Assembly (NCBI GenBank): GCA_900763965.1
Contig: CAAFMG010000169.1
Span: forward strand, 1 to 12,003
Origin: an uncultured Oscillospiraceae bacterium
GTDB taxonomy: Bacteria > Bacillota > Clostridia > Oscillospirales > Oscillospiraceae
Reading direction: 5' to 3'
Length of the DNA: 12,003 bases
A program made the position numbers and the translations under genes. Shown here piece by piece: positions 7,432 to 12,003 of the stretch. The notes beneath the pieces were generated by a model. The model did not search any database. It saw only the letters and a list, made by a program, of their open reading frames with translations, and was not told where the DNA came from. Each line of letters starts with the position of its first letter. Position 1 is the stretch's first letter.

Positions 7432-9855
7432 ATGAATTACGATTTTTCCAATATTGAGAAAAAGTGGCAGAAGTACTGGGAGGACAACAAGACCTTCTAT
7501 ACCGATGTATGGGATTTCTCCAAACCCAAGTACTATGTGCTGGATATGTTCCCCTATCCCTCCGGCGTGGGTCTGCACGCAGGCCATCCCGAGGGCTATA
7601 CCGCAACGGATATCGTCTCCCGCATGAAGCGGATGCAGGGTTACAATGTGCTGCACCCCATGGGCTACGACTCCTTTGGCCTGCCTGCTGAGCAGTACGC
7701 CGTCAGCACCGGCCACCATCCCAACGGCTTTACCCAGAAGAACATTGAAACCTTCTCCAAGCAGCTGAAGGAACTGGGCTTTGACTATGACTGGTCCAAG
7801 ATGATCGCCACCTCCGATCCCAGCTTCTACAAGTGGACCCAGTGGATCTTCAAGAAGCTGTACGAGGCCGGTTACGCCAAGCGGGTGGAAATGCCTGTGA
7901 ACTGGTGTGAGGAGCTGGGCACCGTCCTTTCCAACGATGAGGTCATCGACGGAAAGTCCGAGCGCGGCGGCTATCCTGTTGTGAAGAAGAACATGATGCA
8001 GTGGGTCATAGACCAGCCTGCCTTTGCCGAAAAGCTGCTGGAGGGCCTTAACGAGATCGACTGGCCGGAATCCACCAAGGAGATCCAGCGCAACTGGATC
8101 GGCAAATCCACCGGTGTGGAGGTGGACTTCCAGCTGGTGGGCGGCGGCAGCTTCTCTATTTACACCACCTGCATTGAAACCATCTACGGCATCACCTTCA
8201 TGGTTCTGGCTCCTGACGGCAAGATCGTGGAGAGCCTGATGGATCGGATCCAGAATCAGGATGCGGTTCGCTCCTACATTGCCGAGACGGTGAAGAAGAG
8301 CGATATGGATCGCACCGAGCTGAACAAGGGCAAGACCGGCTGCCGCCTGGAGGGCGTGTATGCCATCAACCCTGTCAACGGCAAGGAAGTGCCTGTGTTC
8401 ATCGGTGACTTTGTTCTTGCCAACTACGGCACCGGCGCAGTTATGGCCGTTCCCAGCCATGATCAGCGTGACTTTGAGTATGCCGTGTTCCACAATATCC
8501 CCATGATCCAGGTCATTGAGGGCCGGGATGTGTCCCAGTGTGCCTTTGAAAAGCAGGACTACCTGGGCAAGGGCTGCAAGCTCATCAACTCCGAGGAGTT
8601 TACCGGCCTGACGGTGGAGGAGGCCAAGGAGGCCATCACCTGCAAGCTGGAAAAGGCCGGTGTTGCCAGACGGAAGAACAACTACCACTTCCGTGAGTGG
8701 ATCTTCGCCCGTCAGCGTTACTGGGGCGAGCCGGTTCCCTGCGTCTATACCGATGACGGCAAGACCTACTTCCTGCCCGATGAGGAGCTGCCTCTGATCC
8801 TGCCGGAGCTGGAGGACTACAAGGGCCGGGGCGGTCAGGCTCCTCTGGAAAATGCCACCGAGTGGAAGCACTATGACCACAACGGCATCCACGGCCTGCG
8901 GGAGACTTCCACCATGCCCGGTTCCGCCGGTTCCTCCTGGTACTATCTGCGCTATATTGACCCCAAGAATGATAAGACCTTCTGTGATCCGGAGCTGATG
9001 AAGCACTGGATGCCTGTGGATCTGTACATTGGCGGCCCGGAACACGCAGTTGGCCACCTGATGTATGCCCGGATCTGGAACCGTTTCCTGTATGATAGTG
9101 GCCTGTCTCCTGTGAAGGAGCCCTTCCAGAAGCTGGTGCATCAGGGCATGATCCTGGGCGAGAACGGCATCAAGATGGGCAAGCGCTTCCCGGAATTCGT
9201 GGTCAATCCCAGCGATATCGTTCGGGAATACGGCGCGGACACCCTGCGGCTTTATGAAATGTTCATGGGCCCCCTGGAGGTTTCCAAGCCCTGGAGCGCT
9301 ACAGGTGTTGCCGGTGCCAAGAAGTTTATCAACCGTGTTTGGAACTTCTTTACCGAAACAGCCAACATCACCGATACCGATGACGGCAAGCTGACCAAGA
9401 TCTACCACCAGACCGTAAAGAAGGTCACCTCTGACTTTGAGGCGCTGGCCTTCAATACCGCCATTGCACAGATGATGGTCTTTGTCAATGAGGTATACAA
9501 GAACGGCACCTGCCCCAGAGAATATGCCGAGGGCTTTATCAAGATGCTCTCTCCCATTACCCCCCATGTCTGTGAGGAGATCTGGCAGATCCTGGGCCAT
9601 GACAGCACCATCGCCTTTGAAAGCTGGCCTGCCTACGACGAGGACAAGTGCCGGGACAGCCAGGTTACCATCGCCGTTCAGGTCAACGGCAAGATGCGGG
9701 GCACGGTTGTAATGGATGCAGATCTGGACAACGACACCGTGGTTCAGAATGTGCTGGCCAACGACAAGATCGCTTCCTTCCTTCAGAAAAACGGCGGAGA
9801 GATCCGCAAGACCATCGTGGTCAAAAACAAGCTGGTCAACCTGATCGTGAAATAA
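7432..9855 (+). CDS. leuS: Leucyl-tRNA synthetase
   Basis: Class I synthetase that charges tRNA-Leu with leucine, in the cytoplasm. The 807 residues fit the bacterial type. The ATP-binding HIGH motif appears as HAGH (49-52). The CP1 editing domain keeps the VPSHDQRD segment (340-347) with its conserved aspartate, but its threonine-rich loop reads TTCIET (245-250) rather than the usual TTRxDT. The second ATP motif reads KMGKR (581-585) instead of KMSKS. The C-terminal domain ends normally (VQVNGKMRG, then a basic tail). The ATG at 7432 is set by AAGGTG (7418-7423) and the family-like opening NYDFSNIEKKWQKYW; an in-frame extension upstream overlaps rsfS and is ignored. The 41-base gap after rsfS is too short for a T-box leader, so control probably comes from the operon promoter. 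The gene is followed by a hairpin. Confidence 0.97.
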   Translation: MNYDFSNIEKKWQKYWEDNKTFYTDVWDFSKPKYYVLDMFPYPSGVGLHAGHPEGYTATDIVSRMKRMQGYNVLHPMGYDSFGLPAEQYAVSTGHHPNGFTQKNIETFSKQLKELGFDYDWSKMIATSDPSFYKWTQWIFKKLYEAGYAKRVEMPVNWCEELGTVLSNDEVIDGKSERGGYPVVKKNMMQWVIDQPAFAEKLLEGLNEIDWPESTKEIQRNWIGKSTGVEVDFQLVGGGSFSIYTTCIETIYGITFMVLAPDGKIVESLMDRIQNQDAVRSYIAETVKKSDMDRTELNKGKTGCRLEGVYAINPVNGKEVPVFIGDFVLANYGTGAVMAVPSHDQRDFEYAVFHNIPMIQVIEGRDVSQCAFEKQDYLGKGCKLINSEEFTGLTVEEAKEAITCKLEKAGVARRKNNYHFREWIFARQRYWGEPVPCVYTDDGKTYFLPDEELPLILPELEDYKGRGGQAPLENATEWKHYDHNGIHGLRETSTMPGSAGSSWYYLRYIDPKNDKTFCDPELMKHWMPVDLYIGGPEHAVGHLMYARIWNRFLYDSGLSPVKEPFQKLVHQGMILGENGIKMGKRFPEFVVNPSDIVREYGADTLRLYEMFMGPLEVSKPWSATGVAGAKKFINRVWNFFTETANITDTDDGKLTKIYHQTVKKVTSDFEALAFNTAIAQMMVFVNEVYKNGTCPREYAEGFIKMLSPITPHVCEEIWQILGHDSTIAFESWPAYDEDKCRDSQVTIAVQVNGKMRGTVVMDADLDNDTVVQNVLANDKIASFLQKNGGEIRKTIVVKNKLVNLIVK

Positions 9856-9869
9856 GGTTTCTATCATTG

Positions 9870-9908
9870 GGTCAGCCCTCTGTGATCAAAAATCATAGAG
9901 GGCTGACC
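9870..9908 (+). terminator. 17-bp perfect hairpin after leuS, without a U-tract
   Basis: Left arm 9870-9886 (GGTCAGCCCTCTGTGAT) pairs completely with 9892-9908, with one G-T pair, around the loop CAAAA. It starts 14 bases after the leuS stop, which is where a terminator is expected. No T-run follows on either strand, so it may work together with the hairpins downstream, protect the 3' end of the mRNA, or be a repeat. The pairing is certain; the function is inferred. Confidence 0.65.
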
Positions 9909-9916
9909 TGCGGCTT

Positions 9917-9940
9917 GTTGACAAACCCTGTGGTTTTAAC
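9917..9940. repeat. Small hairpin between the two large ones
   Basis: GTT (9917-9919) pairs with AAC (9938-9940) and AAACC (9923-9927) with GGTTT (9932-9936), around the loop CTGT, with an unpaired GAC on the left and T on the right. The same bases contain TTGACA (9918-9923), a perfect -35 hexamer. The -10 at the right spacing is poor (CATAAA, 9940-9945), so I do not call a promoter. Confidence 0.35.
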
Positions 9941-9949
9941 ATAAAGGAA

Positions 9950-10000
9950 AATCCCTCCAAAATTGACTCGTATGATTTTTGAGTCGATTTTGGGGGGATT
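9950..10000 (-). terminator. 20-bp hairpin terminator for the GntR-lyase gene
   Basis: Arms 9950-9969 and 9981-10000 pair over 20 positions, including two G-T pairs, with an 11-base loop. Read on the minus strand, the stem starts 15 bases after the stop codon of the GntR-lyase gene and is followed by TTTTCCTTTAT-like sequence, a reasonable U-rich tail. Read on the plus strand the tail is weaker (ATTCCTATTAT), but it may still stop transcripts leaving leuS, making it effectively bidirectional between convergent genes. Confidence 0.75.
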
Positions 10001-10015
10001 ATTCCTATTATGGGG

Positions 10016-11752
10016 CTATATGGGATTGTTTTCGGATTGCAGCAGGTTATCCAACTGCTTTTGGAAGAATATATCTGCCTGTTGCAGCTGACCTTCGATC
10101 ATGCTGAGGGCATCCGTGTCCCTTCCCAGCTGCGAGCGGCAGAGACTGAGCATTTTTTGACAGGATAGGGGAGCGGGAGAGCCGTCACAGGTTTTGCTGT
10201 TGATACAATGACGAATAGAGCAGACCTCTGAAAGCTCGTCAGCCTGAATGGACAGATGCCGACCGATACTCTGAAAAAACGGTTGTTCCAGTTCGTTCAA
10301 GGAGATTTCTGAGGCGTTGTCATCCTTGGCTTTTACCACTGCGGCCACAATGTTGTGCGCTTGCCGGAAGGAAATATCCTCACGCTTTACCAGAAGATCA
10401 GCCAAGTCGGTGGCAAAGGTGTAGTGCTTTTTGGCAAGCTGTTCCATACGGTCATAGTGAAATGTGATGTCATGGAACAGATCCAGGTACAGCTCCAGTA
10501 TACCGGTAAGCGTTTCTGCACTGTTCCAGAAAGGAGGCATGCACTCAAAAAGATCCCGGCTGTGACTATAGGTTGTTCCCTTCATAGCCATAACAATATC
10601 CAGGTAGCTGCTGCAAAGATGGGCGGTTTTGCTGCGGATATGCTCCACGGAGAGTGCGTTCCGTTTCTGGGGCATGTGACTGCTGCCGCAGCAGGTGGAG
10701 TCGGAAAAACTGACATAGCCGAATTCTACAGTAGACCAGAGGTAGAGATCCTGCGCCATGCGGGACAGGGTGCTGCCCAGTGTGGAAAAGACGGCGGCAT
10801 ATTCCATAAGGTAATCCCGCGCAGCCACTGCATCCAAGGTGTTGGTGACAATGCCGTCAAATCCTAAAAGATGGGCAATATAGTTTCGGTCGATGGGGTG
10901 ACTGGTTCCGCACATGGCGCAAGCACCGATGGGAGAAATATTCAACCGCGGGTAAGCACTTAAAAGCCGGTCAAAGTCCCGCAGAAGGGCTTCGGCGATA
11001 GCGAGAAAATAATGACCCAGGGTGGTGGGCTGAGAGGGCTGACAGTGGGTATAACCGGTAATAATGCGGTCGGTATTTTCCTGTGCCAGCTCCAGAATTC
11101 TGCTGATCAGCTCTGACAGACGGTTGCTGATGGTTAGGACGGCAGCGCGAATGCCCATGCGGATCACAGCCGGAGTGGCATCATTGCGGCTGCGGGCTAC
11201 GGAAATCTTGCCTCCAAGATCGTAACCGAGCTTGGAGATAATATACTGCTCCAGACTGAGATGGTAATCCTCGTTTACTGGATTGACACCGATATTCTGC
11301 GGGTGTTTATCCTGCAAAGAGAGCAGAAAGCGGGTCAGCTGCACGCTGTCATCCTGAGAGATGATGTGCTGACGACACAGCATCAGCACATGGGCAATGT
11401 TTGCTTTGAGCAGGTCCTGATAGGAACGGCTCATGTCATCCTGTATGATGGGGCCATAGATGTATTTGCAAACAGCATCACTGGGTTGGATCTCCAGCCG
11501 ACTCCGGGCATAGGGCTGCTGTGTTACATAGGTTCCGGAGCCTTGCTTTCGAATCAGAATACCGGCCTCAACCATACCATCTACGGCTTGACGTATGGTG
11601 GTACGGCTGACATTAAAAAAATCCGCCAGCTCTGATTCCGGGGGGAGCTTGGTTCCGGGAGCCCATTCGCGGGATTCAATCTTTTGACGTATATATTTCT
11701 CTACATGATAATACAGAGATACGCCTTTCTCCTTAAAAGAATATCTTGCCAC
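10016..11752 (-). CDS. GntR-type DNA-binding domain fused to argininosuccinate-lyase-like enzyme domain
   Basis: 578 residues in one uninterrupted frame. Residues 10-77 are a GntR winged helix: LYYHVEKYIRQKI, then PGTKLPPESELA (32-43), the recognition helix VSRTTIRQAV (48-57), and the wing QGSGTYV (70-76). From about residue 100 to the end runs a lyase of the fumarase/aspartase superfamily closest to argininosuccinate lyase: NEDYHLSLE (160-168), SRND (188-191), GYTHCQPSQP (233-242) with the presumed catalytic-region His236, DAVAARD (307-313), the signature GSSHMPQKRN (356-365), and an ASL-type C-terminal domain (TDLADLLV, FRQAH). The domain is full length, so this is not a remnant. Departures include NAL for the usual NPD after the signature, loss of Q after SRND, and an eroded N-terminal GRF region. 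Cysteines 237, 278, 281, 354 and 355 lie in active-site loops. GTG at 11752 is fixed by AGGAGG (11765-11760) seven bases away. Function is inferred: a metabolite-responsive regulator, possibly still catalytic. It is not an ordinary argH. Confidence 0.9.
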   Translation of the reverse strand: MARYSFKEKGVSLYYHVEKYIRQKIESREWAPGTKLPPESELADFFNVSRTTIRQAVDGMVEAGILIRKQGSGTYVTQQPYARSRLEIQPSDAVCKYIYGPIIQDDMSRSYQDLLKANIAHVLMLCRQHIISQDDSVQLTRFLLSLQDKHPQNIGVNPVNEDYHLSLEQYIISKLGYDLGGKISVARSRNDATPAVIRMGIRAAVLTISNRLSELISRILELAQENTDRIITGYTHCQPSQPTTLGHYFLAIAEALLRDFDRLLSAYPRLNISPIGACAMCGTSHPIDRNYIAHLLGFDGIVTNTLDAVAARDYLMEYAAVFSTLGSTLSRMAQDLYLWSTVEFGYVSFSDSTCCGSSHMPQKRNALSVEHIRSKTAHLCSSYLDIVMAMKGTTYSHSRDLFECMPPFWNSAETLTGILELYLDLFHDITFHYDRMEQLAKKHYTFATDLADLLVKREDISFRQAHNIVAAVVKAKDDNASEISLNELEQPFFQSIGRHLSIQADELSEVCSIRHCINSKTCDGSPAPLSCQKMLSLCRSQLGRDTDALSMIEGQLQQADIFFQKQLDNLLQSENNPI

Positions 11753-11759
11753 GGCATTG

Positions 11760-11765
11760 CCTCCT
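11760..11765 (-). promoter_or_regulatory. Ribosome binding site deciding the GTG start of the GntR-lyase gene
   Basis: The minus strand reads AGGAGG here, seven bases before GTG at 11752. An ATG lies between them but opens a different frame that stops after 18 codons. The GTG is therefore the likely start, and the GntR domain is a true part of the lyase protein. Confidence 0.85.
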
Positions 11766-11782
11766 GTTCTGTATTATTTATC

Positions 11783-11811
11783 AGTATAACATATTTTGGG
11801 TGGAAAAGAAA
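11783..11811 (-). promoter_or_regulatory. Probable extended -10 promoter for the GntR-lyase gene
   Basis: The minus strand carries TGTTATACT: TG at 11791-11790 and the -10 hexamer TATACT at 11788-11783, an extended -10 element. The -35 region 17 bases further up (11811-11806, TTTCTT) is a weak match, which is common for extended -10 promoters. Transcription would begin near 11776, leaving a short leader of about 24 bases. Confidence 0.55.
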
Positions 11812-11814
11812 TAG

Positions 11815-11851
11815 ATTCGTTATATTTGCCGCGAATATTTGTTTAGAAACA
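11815..11851. promoter_or_regulatory. Possible operator region: short inverted repeats upstream of the GntR-lyase promoter
   Basis: Two small inverted repeats are visible: ATTCG (11815-11819) with CGAAT (11832-11836), and TGTTT-AG-AAACA (11840-11851). CCAATTTGG (11859-11867) follows just outside. GntR-family regulators commonly bind short palindromes next to their own promoter, so these are candidates only. Chance occurrence in AT-rich DNA is quite possible. Confidence 0.25.
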
Positions 11852-11933
11852 GGAACTGCCAATTTGGAGTTATAAACAAAGTCATACCATTAATATAACA
11901 AATAGATATTATTTCCGAACAGCTGAATCGATA

Positions 11934-11976
11934 TATAATGGAACGAAAAGTGCGTATTGTACAAATAATGAACGAA
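11934..11976 (+). promoter_or_regulatory. Possible rightward promoter with repeated AACGAA motifs and a TTGTACAA palindrome
   Basis: TATAAT (11934-11939) is a perfect -10 hexamer on the plus strand; the -35 region is poor. ATAATGGAACGAA (11935-11947) is nearly repeated as ATAATGAACGAA (11965-11976), 30 bases apart, or about three helical turns. The 8-base palindrome TTGTACAA (11957-11964) lies between. An inverted ATTCGTT occurs at 11815-11821. The arrangement would suit a regulator controlling a divergent gene beyond the right edge. The motif is seen; the role is inferred. Confidence 0.35.
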
Positions 11977-12003
11977 TAATATAAGCATAACGCCAAAATT
12001 ACA

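Noticed and set aside
7321..9867. An 848-residue open frame on the minus strand opposite leuS
   Set aside because: It is the antisense shadow of leuS, has no recognisable domain and overlaps a clearly real gene along its full length.
9918..9946. A promoter inside the convergent spacer from TTGACA at 9918-9923
   Set aside because: The -10 at proper spacing matches poorly and nothing but a hairpin lies downstream before the opposing gene; kept only as a remark for a possible small RNA.
10016..11752. Ordinary argH (argininosuccinate lyase) annotation
   Set aside because: The strong ribosome binding site and continuous frame include a GntR domain, there is no argG or other arginine gene nearby, and conserved positions such as NPD after the signature are changed.
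11684..11875. A 63-residue plus-strand frame over the start of the GntR-lyase gene
   Set aside because: It covers the promoter and start of the minus-strand gene, has no good ribosome binding site and looks like chance AT-rich coding.
1..12003. CRISPR arrays, tRNA or rRNA genes, insertion sequences, phage genes
   Set aside because: I saw no regularly spaced repeats, no tRNA-like cloverleaf, no transposase or integrase motifs and no target-site duplications.

Overview
The window looks like a chromosomal segment of a Gram-positive anaerobe of the Clostridia, most plausibly the Oscillospiraceae/Ruminococcaceae. The reasons are the GC-rich housekeeping genes with strong AGGAGG-type ribosome binding sites, the smc-ftsY gene pair, and the yhbY-nadD-yqeK-rsfS-leuS gene order typical of Firmicutes. 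The taxonomic call is inferred from gene content and protein style, not from a search.

Layout. Positions 1-180 hold no convincing gene, but carry a long imperfect palindrome (about 11-57) that may be a dispersed repeat. Positions 181-9855 are seven co-directional plus-strand genes with short gaps or overlaps: smc (chromosome condensation), ftsY (SRP receptor GTPase), rdgB (house-cleaning XTP/dITP pyrophosphatase), yhbY (CRM-domain RNA-binding protein with an extended basic tail), a nadD-yqeK fusion (NAD synthesis plus HD-domain Ap4A hydrolase), rsfS (ribosomal silencing factor) and leuS (leucyl-tRNA synthetase with variant motifs). This looks like one operon or a few overlapping transcription units, joining two neighbourhoods usually seen apart (smc-ftsY and yhbY-nadD-yqeK-rsfS-leuS) through rdgB. 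Positions 9856-10015 are packed with hairpins, including terminators between two convergent units.

The most unusual part is 10016-11752 on the minus strand: a 578-residue protein with an N-terminal GntR-type winged-helix DNA-binding domain fused in frame to an apparently full-length argininosuccinate-lyase-like domain of the fumarase/aspartase superfamily. The catalytic landmarks are mostly kept (SRND, THxQ, GSSxMPQKxN). However, five cysteines sit in or beside the active-site loops and several substrate-contact positions differ. The architecture parallels MocR regulators (GntR domain plus aminotransferase fold). It suggests a one-component regulator that senses a metabolite, such as an N- or S-succinyl compound or fumarate, through an enzyme fold, or a bifunctional enzyme-regulator.

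This gene is less GC-rich than the operon (two 60-base lines counted by hand gave 42% and 52%, against 70% for a line in smc). It is preceded by about 250 bp of AT-rich DNA (one line is 27% GC) containing a good minus-strand promoter, a possible divergent promoter, short palindromes and repeated AACGAA motifs. This is where an autoregulatory or divergent-gene operator would be expected. The likely regulated partner gene lies beyond the right edge and cannot be seen.
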